DNA of 64,000 bases from Wuchereria bancrofti (GCA_005281725.1 SSBO01000012.1:1842194-1906193); one strand, 5' to 3'; counted from the first letter of the stretch, positions 1-12,872 are shown. Numbers and translations are program-made. The notes: generated by a model not told the origin, from the sequence alone.

Positions 1-1314
1 CGACATGCTTCAATGAACAATTTTTGAATTTCTGCTTCATGATTTGGAAATAAATTTTTAAATGTATTGAAATAATCATCATTTGCTTTTGACATAACAA
101 ATAATTTGGTATTAATGTAACGATCGGTAACCAAATATTTTTTCTCAAAAAAAAGGATGAAAGAAAAATGAATGTTTCCTTCTTCAAAATGTTGACGCTA
201 TTTTTTAGAAAGAAACGATTCGGCTTCATAAACAGAAATGGATTATCAATGTTTTAATAAAAATTCCAACATAGTTTTTAATATTTTTAAGATTTAGCTG
301 GAGTATCTGATGTATATTCTATTTTGAATTCTCATGTATTTTGGAACGTGTAACTAATAAATTCTAATAATTGCAAGAAAGTGGGGAAAATTCTATTGAA
401 GCCTATATATTTCCATTTGTTACACTTTCATCCCTTTCGAGATATTTTGGATCACCGAAAATTCAAAGCTTATATTTCAAACATTTATGAATTGATTAGA
501 ATAAGTCATGCAATTTATTTTAATTCATGAAGCCTTCCTGACTGGAGATGAATATAATTGCTAATGGTTATCACTTTTTTGTGATTAAATCATTGTAATT
601 ATGAAATAAAGTGAAGTTGAAAATTTGAATGGTAAAGATGTCATAGGGTTCTTATAAAGTGTGGCAATAGTTGACTGTATCAAAAAATGAAAGAAAAAAA
701 AATGTTTTACGGATTTCTTGAAAACTCAAGAATTGAAACATCATTCAAACATCATTGCATTACTTTCAATAATAATTATTGCTTCTTTGTCAATTAAACT
801 TATTTTTTTCGGACAATATTTTATGTTAATCAAAGTTTTGAGTCTTTTTTCTTAATTTTATTTTTCCATGCATATCTACCGCCTGTTACTTATTGTCGGG
901 GATATGTTCTTATTACTGTCGTAACTCTATAACGTCAGTAATAGCTTTATTATTCTTTTACGATATCGTACAATATCGCACTTATACAACAACGGGAAAG
1001 GAATTAACAAAGTGAATATCAAATTATAGCAAAAGCCCACCAAATGTTTTCAAAGCTGTTATACTTTCTCTTTACAACTGTAGTTCTTTCTCCATTCCTG
1101 TTACTGTTCATGCTATGTTGCCGTTTGTTGAAAGTGGACTGAGTGAATGAGTGCCAAACGAGTGAGTAAGATGAACTGAAGCTTGCAAAAACTGAGCCAA
1201 GACAAAGGTTTTAACTTCTCATATAGTTGGCATTGGCTTATAATAAAACGTATGATTACAGTGAGTAAAGAACCATCACTCTCGAATTATCTCTACTTTT
1301 TATATGCTGGAAGT
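1..1314. repeat. left arm of a ~1.3-kb near-perfect inverted repeat
   Basis: This segment is the reverse complement of 7785-9098. Base x here pairs with base 9099-x there. I checked this at several points along the arm and found no net insertion or deletion and only scattered mismatches (for example near 562 and 1209). Homology stops at about 1314 because the flanking bases differ. The arm begins at base 1 of the window, so its true outer end lies to the left and is not seen. No transposase or other long coding frame is visible in it. It could be a recent inverted duplication, a large foldback element, or an assembly artefact. Confidence 0.9.
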
Positions 1315-3370
1315 TGGTTTGCAACAGTGCGTCAATAAGTTATGAGCGATTGTCTAATTATAAGGCCTCTACAATATTTCGATATTGTCAGTAGGTTTGA
1401 CTTATAACAAAGAAAATTAACTGAGCAAAAACAGCCTTAAATCTTTTCAGTTGAATAAGTTCGGCTGTCAAAGATGAAGATGGCTGCAATAAAATTGATG
1501 GTAATTTATAGCATATTGAGCAATGAACATATTCATTGTTAGTAGATTGTAACATTATAGACAATGCATATAAGCTTGGCAACAGCTGGAAGATGAGATA
1601 TAAAATTGAAACAGTTTTACATTTATCTAAGGAAAAAGTAAATAAGATAATCTTTAGTTTATAAATTGCTATCATATAATACAAAATCACTTATATTTTT
1701 CTTATAATACAAAATTATTTATAAATTTATTTTGGTTATTACGACAACTGTAGCCAAGTAATCATAAAAGCAAGCTTGCTTTTATAAATTGATTTACTAC
1801 TTCGGTTTACGATGAGAAAAATGTTGCAGTTACAGGAACTTCCATAAATTTTCGGAAATGGATTATTTAATTCTTTAGATACAACTGAAAGGTTACAATT
1901 GTTTATTGCGTTTACAATTCTTCAAGCTTCCAGTAGTTCTGAAAACCTATTGTTAACTAGACAGTATCGTCTTTAAGTACGAATAGTGATAATTTTTAAT
2001 TTTGTTGAAAATTAGAAAAAGCATTTTCAAGAATATTGGAGAAGTAAAATTGTTAAATAGTCAGCTTTTTGACAATTCCGTTTCAAAAAATTAACGATAA
2101 AAGAGTCCAAAATAAAAAAAGAGTAGTATGCCCCGCCCTAGCGTTAAAATATAATATTGTAAAACTTCTTATTGATGGAGTTTTTAAATATAAAGATTGA
2201 AAATACTACAAATTATTAAACCTGAAGGATTAATTTGGTCACATGTAATTTGGTTTGGAGATAATCATACTACCAAAGCACTTTTGCTACTTTTTGATCA
2301 TCTTATTCTGGACCAAAATATATTCGGCAAATTCGCATGTCCAGATGAATGCTTCATGCTGTTAAGGTTTGCATTTTCCAGCTACTAAAATCTAGCAACA
2401 AACTATATATCGGATGCTAACAGTAAAAATTAAAAATGATTAAAAGAGCGTAAGAATACCAATACCGCATATAAGAAAGGAGTTAGTCTCTCTGCCCTCA
2501 GTCCGAGTGATTTGAGCAACCATGAAACAAATGAATACCATCAGTGCAATTCATTAAGGCTCCAACTAACAAGGAATGAGAATCACTTGGTAGTTCAAAA
2601 CCCTATATCGTTTCATATTCTAACATCGTTTCATTTGAGCATTTGGAAATGTTGCCACAAAAGACCACCCACGAAGTTCGAAGTGTTAAAGGGTATCTAT
2701 TGGTCGCTAAGCGAGTAATGCTACTTTCCAGACCTCCCACAATGTTTGCTTTGTGATATCAGTGTGACGCATGCTTCTCCGTAACACAGATTGGAGTTTA
2801 AATCGTCATTTTTGCATTCTTAAAAAGAATTTTTCGGAAAAGTAGAGACACCCATTTGCTTTATCCAGTTCTCTTACACACCTGAACGATTGTTAATAGT
2901 TTACTTCTGTTTGAATATATTTGATATTTGTTATGAGCATCCGACAAATGTCACCGTACGCATATGGCAACGTTGATTACCTCAAAGGGTATCAAATGGA
3001 GTATAGGTCATTTAACAAGCATCATTCAACGAACTAAAATTATCAGAAGTCTCCGCACTGATCATGTTGAATTACAACTTGGTACTGTTTAATTCATTTC
3101 TATGCATGCCTATTTCATATTCTGCATAATTATAAAAAAATGTGAAGTGCATAAGATCATTATATTCCGTTGCAACTGTAGAGCTGACCGGAATAAAAAT
3201 ATGTCGGCTTTAAAGATTCAAACAGTCTGAAATAGCCAAATCTCTCTGGTTCCACAGACCTGACTTGGGCAAGACTCAACATCATTCGACAACATTTCAG
3301 CGCCCTTTTTAAGACTAACGATAGTACACTGCTCGTAATTAGCACTGAGCAAAAACCTGTTTGTTAACAG

Positions 3371-3556
3371 CTCCTTGTTGATCATGGACATACGAGTGGA
3401 CAAAGTAAACTTACTAAGAAATATGATTTCGAAATCAACTCTAAAAAAGACCTGAGTATGTTGCAAATAACAAATATGAATACCATTCAATTCTGCAATC
3501 TACTGTTAATGATAAAAACCATCCGTATACTACTATGACTGAATTGTAATAAATGA
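3371..3556. repeat. dispersed block C, copy 1
   Basis: About 185 bp from the TGTTGATCATG motif to TGACTGAATTGTAATAAATG. It recurs in diverged form at about 4272-4452. On the minus strand both copies contain short open frames starting with the same residues (MNGIHI), but they are broken differently, so a decayed coding source is possible and not demonstrated. Confidence 0.65.
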
Positions 3557-4030
3557 CTATTTCAAAAATGCGTTTATTAGTTGTAGAGTTACCATTCTGA
3601 CAATGGGAGTGCAATAGGTAGCAAGTGGAAACAAATAATAACTACTAGCCAATAGTAGCAAATACTAGCAAGTGATAACAAGTAGTGTCGGAAAAACCGA
3701 GTATGTCAAATTTGTATTTAACCAATTAGACTAAAAATCGTCTTATTTGAGTAATCTTTAGATGTTTCAATTAAGACTAACTAACGTCCTTTGTTTTAAA
3801 CTAAATTTACTTGTAATGTCTAAAATTTGTCTTTCGATCTGGAATTCACTCTTATGAGCAATTGATATAATGTTAAAATCCAGCTTTTATGTTTGTAAAG
3901 GTCATCCGATAAGGACAGCTCTTTACTCACGGTGATCATGCACATTGAACAAACCACCCTTATTTTATATATAGAGGAAAGGGAGTACTCCTATTCAGTT
4001 TTATAAATAATGATCGAATCAGATCTTATT

Positions 4031-4258
4031 TGGCGACAAGTGGTAGTAAGTGGTAACAAGTAAATAAGTGGTAGCAAGTGGTAGGAACTAAGAGCAAATG
4101 GTAGCAGGCAGGAAAAAGTGGTAACAATTAGTAGCAAATGATAAAAAGTAGCAACAAACGATGGATAGTGATGGCAAGTGATAGTAAGTGGTAACTGATA
4201 GAATAGCAAACAGTAGCAAGTACTAATAAGTGGTTGCAAATAGTAATGAGTGACAGAG
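4031..4258. repeat. degenerate ~10-bp minisatellite
   Basis: Roughly 20 imperfect units related to AAGTGGTAGC fill this interval. A shorter patch of the same motif lies at about 3611-3690, just upstream of block C copy 1's sister region. Units vary by one to three bases. No coding role seen. Confidence 0.75.
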
Positions 4259-4271
4259 CCGGTAGCATCAG

Positions 4272-4452
4272 TTCCTTATTGATCATGAGAGAAGAAACTA
4301 AACTTGCTAAGGAATACGATAAAGTTTTCGAAACCAACTTTGAGAAGGATCTGAGTATGTTGCAAAAAAGGATATGAATACCATTCATTCGCTGATCTGT
4401 CATTAGTGGTAAAAACAATTTATATACTGATATGACTGAATTGTAGTAAATG
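4272..4452. repeat. dispersed block C, copy 2
   Basis: Diverged direct copy of 3371-3556, following immediately after the 10-bp minisatellite at 4031-4258. Several small indels relative to copy 1. Confidence 0.65.
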
Positions 4453-4502
4453 TCACAGTATATTAATAATGAAATATTCCAAAATATATTTTGCCAAGAT
4501 TT

Positions 4503-4640
4503 GTGAAGCAATTTTGAATAAATATCTGATCTACATCAATATGTAAGACGAATCGATTAATGCACTCTAAGAGAAAACAAGCGTGTTAGATTTTTGCACA
4601 CTGTATGAATTTTTGAGCATTCTTCATCCATAAACCATAA
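4503..4640. repeat. dispersed block D, copy 1
   Basis: About 138 bp beginning GAAGCAATTTTGAATAAA; it recurs at 7442-7579 in the same orientation with roughly ten substitutions. It is separate from the 952-bp core and shows that 4.5-9.1 kb arose by serial duplication. Confidence 0.8.
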
Positions 4641-4918
4641 AAAAAGTTTAAGAAAAGGTTTGAGAAGAAAATTCCAAGAAAAATTTTAAAAAAGGTATAG
4701 AACGAGTTGGAAAAGGAAGGTAAAAGAAAGGTTAGATGTTTAGATGAGGAAGGACTGACGACCAGCGAGAAACGACTGACAAAGGTGGTAAGACTTTACA
4801 TTTGATATATAAAGTTTCATTTTAAATGACTGAATGCACCTTTTTTGGTATTTAAATTCATTTGTTTACACATTTGGTCTTCGATTAGTCCACTCCTGCA
4901 TGATCAAAACTGCAATTG

Positions 4919-5155
4919 CATTTTTTTTTCAGCAGTGTCGTTGGACAGCATTACACCGCCTCTGAAATACTGTCGAAAATGTGAACCGAAATTGCTGCTC
5001 GTATGACCTTCTTTTTGTTGTTTTGTTTATTTTAAACTGTATTTCTTTTTACTTTTATGACAGTTAATGTTATTTGTTAGTTAATGTTATCAGATTGAGT
5101 CAAAAATCATTCTTTATGATGCAAGGTACCGCCATCACAATTTTCTTAAAAAATC
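4919..5155. repeat. dispersed block A, copy 1
   Basis: Begins with a T-run and the motif TTTCAGCAGTGTC and continues to about 5155. The same block recurs from 6110 to about 6525 with perhaps 10% divergence and an extra ~200-bp insert (about 6275-6460) in the second copy. Each copy of block A touches the 952-bp repeat core: it precedes it at 5157 and follows it at 6109. It is probably part of the same composite repeat. No coding frame seen. Confidence 0.75.
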
Positions 5156-5156
5156 A

Positions 5157-6108
5157 ACTTTCAACAAACGGCAACATAGCATGAACAGTAACAGGAATGG
5201 AGAAAGAACTACAGTTGTAAAGAGAAAGTATAACAGCTTTGAAAACATTTGGTGGGCTTTTGCTATAATTTGATATTCACTTTGTTAATTCCTTTCCCGT
5301 TGTTGTATAAGTGCGATATTGTACGATATCGTAAAAGAATAATAAAGCTATTACTGACGTTATAGAGTTACGACAGTAATAAGAACATATCCCCGACAAT
5401 AAGTAACAGGCGGTAGATATGCATGGAAAAATAAAATTAAGAAAAAAGACTCAAAACTTTGATTAACATAAAATATTGTCCGAAAAAAATAAGTTTAATT
5501 GACAAAGAAGCAATAATTATTATTGAAAGTAATGCAATGATGTTTGAATGATGTTTCAATTCTTGAGTTTTCAAGAAATCCGTAAAACATTTTTTTTTCT
5601 TTCATTTTTTGATACAGTCAACTATTGCCACACTTTATAAGAACCCTATGACATCTTTACCATTCAAATTTTCAACTTCACTTTATTTCATAATTACAAT
5701 GATTTAATCACAAAAAAGTGATAACCATTAGCAATTATATTCATCTCCAGTCAGGAAGGCTTCATGAATTAAAATAAATTGCATGACTTATTCTAATCAA
5801 TTCATAAATGTTTGAAATATAAGCTTTGAATTTTCGGTGATCCAAAATATCTCGAAAGGGATGAAAGTGTAACAAATGGAAATATATAGGCTTCAATAGA
5901 ATTTTCCCCACTTTCTTGCAATTATTAGAATTTATTAGTTACACGTTCCAAAATACATGAGAATTCAAAATAGAATATACATCAGATACTCCAGCTAAAT
6001 CTTAAAAATATTAAAAACTATGTTGGAATTTTTATTAAAACATTGATAATCCATTTCTGTTTATGAAGCCGAATCGTTTCTTTCTAAAAAATAGCGTCAA
6101 CATTTTGA
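5157..6108. repeat. third copy of the repeat core (952 bp)
   Basis: Direct copy of 7964-8915 with a constant offset of 2807, so no net indels, and an inverted copy of about 184-1135. It ends exactly before the single N at 6109, which is followed by a T-run and a second copy of the block starting near 4920. The position of the N at the copy boundary suggests a patched or collapsed assembly junction. Confidence 0.88.
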
Positions 6109-6109
6109 N

Positions 6110-6525
6110 TTTTTTTTTTTTTTCAGCAGTGTCATCAGACAGCACTACACCGTCTCTGAAATATTGCCGAAAATGTGAACCGAAATTGCTGCTCGTATGA
6201 CCTTTTTCATTGTTGTTTTGCTTATTTTAAACTGTATTTCTTTTTACTTTTATGACAGTTAATGTTACTTGTTGAGTATAAAGTATAAAATTTATTTAGA
6301 ATTTTTATCAGCACTCGTACAAATATTCTGACGGTCAGGAAAATGTCATAGATCAGAAGATATTTCCTAACATTGAAATGGTAGTCTGTGATATAAAAAT
6401 TCAATAATTCTGGACTTCGGAATTTATGGAGGTGCATTTTTTATAAGAGCATCAGAGTGAGTCAAAAATCATCCTTTATGATGCAAGGTGCCGTCATCAC
6501 AATTTTCTTAAAAAATTGAGTTTAA
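6110..6525. repeat. dispersed block A, copy 2, with insert
   Basis: Diverged direct copy of 4919-5155. The shared ends are the CAGCAGTGTC start and the segment containing TTTATGATGCAAGG near 6477. The middle section of about 200 bp has no counterpart in copy 1. Confidence 0.72.
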
Positions 6526-6939
6526 AAATTCATTTCTACAGTTTTAGCGGAAATTTTCCGAAGAGAATTGTGACCTGAAGCCTGAAGCAGAAGTAACGGA
6601 GATTATGGCAAAGCACTTTACTTTAGAAAAGTCTGAATTATTTCAAAATATATAGTTTTCTCATCATTTCGCAACTCTTGACCAGGTCTTTTTGTTTTCT
6701 TATGATAGGAATTCTGTACTGCGGGTCCCCTGATCGTTCTGAAACAGCATTACTGTAAAAGTATTGGGTAAGACATCACATAAATACATGACAAATCCTA
6801 AGGTATGTGCATTTTAATAATCCATAGGTCTATAACAACGTTGATGTCACCCATTATCTAGCTTAAGCGGGATGCAAGAAAGTACCGAGGAATGAAAGGA
6901 TGAGAAAGCAGTGACAAAGGTGACGCTGGTCTGACATGA

Positions 6940-6957
6940 ACACACACACACACACAG
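6940..6957. repeat. AC dinucleotide microsatellite
   Basis: Short uninterrupted (AC)n run between the repeat blocks. Confidence 0.85.
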
Positions 6958-7441
6958 ATCGGTCTCAGTCGTCATGAAATTTCACATGACCAATTCCATT
7001 ATCGTACTATATAGCATAAATTTACTGAGTGAAAGCAAATATAGTGTTTATTATCTTGTGCCTATTTTGCTGTTATAAGTCATTGAAAATTTGAAAATGT
7101 GCTGGCAATAATCACAAACAACGGCACAAACCAAATTTTGAATCCAGTTATAAGAATACTAATGAAAAAGATTTGCTAAGAAAGTCCCGCAAACTGTAAT
7201 TTAAAACCAGCATTTTCTTGTTTAACCAAGTCTCCTCTTCCAAATTATTTCTCACAATCATTCCTCCTACCAGAATGCTTACATTTTCCAAATTAGAGCT
7301 GCAAAACGTTTGAAGATCGATTAGTTTCAGTTCCAAATGAAGAACTGAATATTTGTTGATAATCGAATTGCGTTGCTCGGACGTGTGCATTTTATATGTT
7401 AGGAATGTAAAATTTGAACAACTTCGCATAATCTTATGATC

Positions 7442-7579
7442 TATGAAGCAATTTTGAATAAATATCTGATCTACATCAGTATGTAAGATGAATCGATTAC
7501 TGTACTCTAAGAGAAAACAAGCGTATTAGATTTTTGCGCATTGAATGAATTTTTGAGCATTTTTCATCCATAAACCTCT
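7442..7579. repeat. dispersed block D, copy 2
   Basis: Direct copy of 4503-4640 with scattered substitutions and no obvious indel. Noncoding. Confidence 0.8.
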
Positions 7580-7784
7580 TTCATGTTTGATTTTATGTGA
7601 TTGATCCACATTGCACTACCGCAACGTCTGCTTTCTTCCACTTCAAGAAATGTTCTGCAAATAAACATCGCTTGTGATGACAGTAGTAAAATTTACTCCA
7701 TAATATGTTTTTTATGACAGAAATCCTTAAAATACAAACCGATTAAAACAAATTAACAGCGATCTTTTGAGACGTTAGAAAGCG

Positions 7785-9098
7785 ACTTCCAGCATATAAA
7801 AAGTAGAGATAATTCGAGAGTGATGGTTCTTTACTCACTGTAATCATACGTTTTATTATAAGCCAATGCCAACTATATGAGAAGTTAAAAACTTTGTCTT
7901 GGCTCAGTTTTTGCAAGCTTCAGTTCATCTTACTCACTCGTTTGGCACTCATTCACTCAGTCCACTTTCAACAAACGGCAACATAGCATGAACAGTAACA
8001 GGAATGGAGAAAGAACTACAGTTGTAAAGAGAAAGTATAACAGCTTTGAAAACATTTGGTGGGCTTTTGCTATAATTTGATATTCACTTTGTTAATTCCT
8101 TTCCCGTTGTTGTATAAGTGCGATATTGTACGATATCGTAAAAGAATAATAAAGCTATTACTGACGTTATAGAGTTACGACAGTAATAAGAACATATCCC
8201 CGACAATAAGTAACAGGCGGTAGATATGCATGGAAAAATAAAATTAAGAAAAAAGACTCAAAACTTTGATTAACATAAAATATTGTCCGAAAAAAATAAG
8301 TTTAATTGACAAAGAAGCAATAATTATTATTGAAAGTAATGCAATGATGTTTGAATGATGTTTCAATTCTTGAGTTTTCAAGAAATCCGTAAAACATTTT
8401 TTTTTCTTTCATTTTTTGATACAGTCAACTATTGCCACACTTTATAAGAACCCTATGACATCTTTACCATTCAAATTTTCAACTTCACTTTATTTCATAA
8501 TTACAATGATTTAATCACAAAAAAGTGATAACCATCAGCAATTATATTCATCTCCAGTCAGGAAGGCTTCATGAATTAAAATAAATTGCATGACTTATTC
8601 TAATCAATTCATAAATGTTTGAAATATAAGCTTTGAATTTTCGGTGATCCAAAATATCTCGAAAGGGATGAAAGTGTAACAAATGGAAATATATAGGCTT
8701 CAATAGAATTTTCCCCACTTTCTTGCAATTATTAGAATTTATTAGTTACACGTTCCAAAATACATGAGAATTCAAAATAGAATATACATCAGATACTCCA
8801 GCTAAATCTTAAAAATATTAAAAACTATGTTGGAATTTTTATTAAAACATTGATAATCCATTTCTGTTTATGAAGCCGAATCGTTTCTTTCTAAAAAATA
8901 GCGTCAACATTTTGAAGAAGGAAACATTCATTTTTCTTTCATCCTTTTTTTTGAGAAAAAATATTTGGTTACCGATCGTTACATTAATACCAAATTATTT
9001 GTTATGTCAAAAGCAAATGATGATTATTTCAATACATTTAAAAATTTATTTCCAAATCATGAAGCAGAAATTCAAAAATTGTTCATTGAAGCATGTCG
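7785..9098. repeat. right arm of the ~1.3-kb inverted repeat
   Basis: Reverse complement of 1-1314. The part 7964-8915 is also present in direct orientation at 5157-6108 (constant offset 2807). Beyond 9098 the sequence continues with a 93-codon open frame (8965-9246) that crosses the arm boundary. The frame resembles nothing I recognise, and since its 5' part lies inside the repeat it may be chance or a decayed gene end. Confidence 0.9.
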
Positions 9099-9900
9099 TT
9101 TTCCTATCATATCTCATCTATTTGATCATTTTATTTGGCTGGTGAATTATTACTTATTTCACTCGGATTACATCAGTTATAGCTTGGATCGAATGGCAAT
9201 ATATTACGAATGCAAATCTGGTCTTCTTAGATATCTCAATCGATAAAATTCACTTCATTAATATATTTCATCATTAATAAAAATCATGGATATATTTGAT
9301 CTCAATTCTTTTATATGTATGTAAGATGAACAAATGCAAGCTTGTCTAATTGCTTCCCTAATCTGTTCATATAATGATATGTATCATTATATCAAAAAAA
9401 TACAAAAATCAATGCTCGTTTCAAATTTCTGTTGCTGATATTTAATATTAAGTGAAATTAACAGGCAAGTCAATATTTAATGTGTAATTAGAACAAGCAA
9501 ATAATTCGCATTATGCAATTCGAAATTTCACGTTACTTGTTTAAATTTTAATTAATGTGAATCTGAAAAAGTACGGAAAACTATGTTATTCCTAAGATTG
9601 AATGTAAAAGTTGAAATGATTTTCCTAAAATTCTTCGACCAATCCATTCACGCTCCTAATTTCCACTTTTATGGCTAGCTTTTTATCCTGGTGATACTTT
9701 GATATTTCGTCATTTTCCCGCCAGGATGTCTACTGTTTAGCCGGTAAAGACTTTTGTCAATCTGATAGATTCTCTAATTTATTTATTTGGTATGACTATC
9801 GTCCCACGTGTGAAAAGGTATGCTGCGGGTTTAAAAATTCTTAATGTGATACAGGAATGGAAAATNATATATATATATATATATGTGTTTCTTTTTCAAG

Positions 9901-10042
9901 TACAAAATGTTGTTACAGAAGCAGTACGAGCATTGAACTGCATCAAAAAAAGTAAATTTTATTTCTTTGTATATTATGTTAAATAAGTCATCACTTAATT
10001 ATTACTGATAGAATTAGTTTTGTTTTAATTCTCTGAATATTA
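9901..10042. repeat. duplicated block E, copy 1
   Basis: The segment around AAAATGTTGTTACAGAAGCA (9904 onward) and the segment ending TTAATTCTCTGAATAT near 10040 are both repeated in the same order at 10779-10890, with about 85% identity by eye. The intervening sequence differs slightly in length. An N at 9866 and an AT microsatellite at 9867-9886 lie just upstream. Noncoding as far as I can see. Confidence 0.6.
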
Positions 10043-10778
10043 TGTGCAGTGATCGGTCAAATGTTGTTTTTAGGCACTTGAGGTTTTTATCTTCTTTGCT
10101 GTGAAAGTTATGCACAACTTTGCTTGTCGATATTAATAAAAAAAGGCTTTGAGGAAGTCATGAGACCAGTAAGTGACTTCGTACAGCATAGTAATTATTT
10201 GATCCATTCAGTTGCTTTGGTAAATACATCCAATTATATTTCGAAATGATTCAATTGCTATTTGATATACTAAAATTGCGATATTACTGAGAATTAGAAA
10301 GTTAAATGAAAACTTTGTTTCAGTTAATTGGTCTATGGAGATAAAATTTTCAATAGCCAAAATCAGAAATTAAAGCACTGATGCAAAAATTAAAGCATAC
10401 GTGCAAAATATAGATGCGCGAAGAAACTTTCAATCTGTAGTATCTCAGCTTCATTTTGAACGTACATGTATTGCTATTTGGATAGAAAACAGCGTTCAGG
10501 CCTGTCAACATTTTTAGGACAGAGGCAAGAACAAGTTTTGTATTCTTACCACAGATAGGTGCGCTGTATGAGAAGTGCATCATACCGGAAAAGTGAACAG
10601 AACCGATTTCTTGAAGATATACGCGTGTAGAGCGATTAGTGTTTAAAATGTAATGTTCTGAACAAAACTTCTTTAGCTGTAATTTTTTTATTTATTAAAG
10701 AAGGGATTTTTCTTGAACTATTTTTCAGTTATGCTTCCAAAATATATTAAAATTTGAAGCTGAACAATCCGGAAGCAT

Positions 10779-10890
10779 AAAATGTTGTTACAGAAACAGC
10801 ACGAACATTGAATTACATCAAAAAGAACGTGAATATCAAATAAGTTTAATTATTACTAAGAATTAACTCTTGTTTTAATTCTCTGAATAT
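10779..10890. repeat. duplicated block E, copy 2
   Basis: Second copy of the 9901-10042 block. It begins AAAATGTTGTTACAGAAACA and ends in TTTTAATTCTCTGAATATC. Confidence 0.6.
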
Positions 10891-12181
10891 CCACATCATT
10901 TTTCAGTTAACAAATATCAGTAAATATTAGTACAGCTGAAAAAAAAGTGACATCACTGATATAAACTGAAATTGGAAATTGGCATACTGGCAAATTCAGC
11001 TGGAATAACGGAAATTAAATTACTGTACCAACTTTTGGTTATGATTATGCATGCCATAGTATTCTAAATCTGAAAGGTTATAGATTTCTTCTTAAATGGC
11101 AAATGAAATTCGAGGTGCAATTATTTAATATACCTGTTAATGTACAATTTGCAATAATGTACAACTGAGTCTTATGCTTGTGCTTTAAGTGATTACAGTA
11201 CTATATTTTGAATCCATCTTTTGTAAAAATCTGTATATGTTAACTATGTTATTTTGTTTAAACTTCTCTTGTAGATGGAAAATAAGGCCTAAGTATTCTT
11301 TCTTGAATACTTGTTTGGTTTAAAAGACTTCGGCGATATGGAGATATTTATTAATTGTCCTCAATAATGGATTTTAGTAAGGTGAATAAAGCATTTCTCC
11401 CACTTATTTTATTTAATTATTTATTGATCAAAATAGTTGTCGAATTTTCTCCTTTATAACTTTTGAAATAAATCCAATAAATAAACTGAATTAACTAATA
11501 AATATATTGATGCTATAAATGCTCGTCACAACACAGTCTTACATCAATCATAAATAAATAATATATCTTGTATCCAATGTATCATTGCAATGATTTGATT
11601 TACAAGACAAGAAAATGTCATATACCATTTTTATTTTCTCTTTCAGGACAACTGTACCTCATATCTCAGTGAGATCAAGCGAACTGTTCCTTGTCAGGTT
11701 TCTTTCTGCCAATTCTATGACCAAACATTTGTGATAGCATACCAAATGATGTTACTTGACAATATATTACCACATTGTTATATTTTCCTTATTAGGTTAC
11801 ATACGCAATTAATAGAATTAAAGTAGTATAAAATCGATAAGTCGAATGTTAGAACAATCAATGATTGTAATTTTGTGATATTACAACATTTATACATATT
11901 GTTCATTTTTAAAAACACTGACAAAACGGCTACATAATTAATAACTTTAAGTACTTTAATTATGATAGAGCATCTCACTTTACCTTAAGCATCAATTTCA
12001 TTTTCCTAATTTCGTCAACTGATATTCGAAATCAAACTGCCGTTTGGAATTATTTAATTAACTGCCATTCAAAATTATTCAGTAGTACCATAATTTATTT
12101 AAAACTGATTAAACTTTGAGAGTCATAGTGATTGTTTAGTTGGAAATTTCAGCTATGGCATATATTCATTTAGAAATTTAA

Positions 12182-12400
12182 TTAATGAAAAATGGTTAGA
12201 AGTTCGATGGAATGCTCCCTTCCTCTTGTTTTACGGAAAACAATTTGCCCCGGTTTCGTTCCAATTTCAATGTCAATGGGATTCAGGTTTTGCACTGCGC
12301 CCACCTCGTTGTCATCAATATTCATTGGACAAGAGATAGAAACATTACTGATCAATTTGATGGTGGATGGAAATATGGTGGAAGTTGTAATGTAATTTGC
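12182..12400 (-). other. possible minus-strand coding exon, unclassified
   Basis: The minus strand is open from about 12451 down to a TAA at 12182. The part below 12400 has richer base composition than its surroundings and a protein-like composition, including the stretch IEIGTKPGQIVFRKTRG. Possible splice acceptors lie near 12360. I do not recognise the sequence, and no partner exon can be joined convincingly. It may be a terminal exon of a lost gene, a relic, or chance. A CT microsatellite at 12419-12437 abuts it. Confidence 0.3.
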
Positions 12401-12682
12401 ACAAAAGTCTTGTTCTACCTCTCTCTCTCTCTCTCTCGCTCTCCCTTCCATTCCCTTTCATTACTGAACAGTAGAGAGCTCTTATTCTCTGCTACAACAG
12501 TTACATGTTATTCTTTACACTTTTTCTCAATCCCTTGTAAGATACTTTTACATCAATGGTATAACTTTTGCCCTTTCCTACCTTATATAACACCTTTTGT
12601 GATTCCTCATTTTAGGATTAAAGACGCAATTGTCCGATATTTAAACTTTATTGATCTGATCTTTGACTACCAAAAGTAAAAT

Positions 12683-12872
12683 TTAGTGAATCTTAGTTCC
12701 AAGAATTACGGTGGTATTGGGGAATAGTGAAATCGTGAAGTTCAGGCACGGATGGAAAATGATTGCAAGGTCAAGAATAGTGGAAAGATCCACACTATTT
12801 TCTTGAACAAATTTTCTCCATATTCCACACATTGCTTTGTGCAATTCATTGATATATTTCAGGTTGTGCATT
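12683..12872 (-). other. weak minus-strand open frame upstream of CLPTM1
   Basis: An open frame on the minus strand runs from 12886 to a stop at 12683 and faces the CLPTM1 start. It contains HKAMCGIWRKFVQENSVDL and has no recognised domain. It overlaps the probable promoter and 5' end of the CLPTM1 gene, so it is more likely a chance frame; kept because its composition looks protein-like. Confidence 0.2.
12853..12862 (+). promoter_or_regulatory. probable spliced-leader acceptor of the CLPTM1 gene
   Basis: ATATATTTCAG precedes the start codon by 10 nt. No upstream coding exon joins here, so the site is best read as a trans-splice acceptor, which is common in nematodes. This is inference from the signal alone. 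Confidence 0.55.

Larger units (their letters stand above)
9247..12181. other. intergenic, no convincing gene
   Basis: AT-rich sequence with only short open frames that lack family resemblance or good splice context. It contains the single N at 9866, an AT microsatellite at 9867-9886 and the duplicated block E. Confidence 0.6.

Noticed and set aside
8870..9246. Two overlapping open frames at the right end of the inverted repeat
   Set aside because: No domain, no splice context, AT-rich codon content, and the 5' part lies within the repeated arm.
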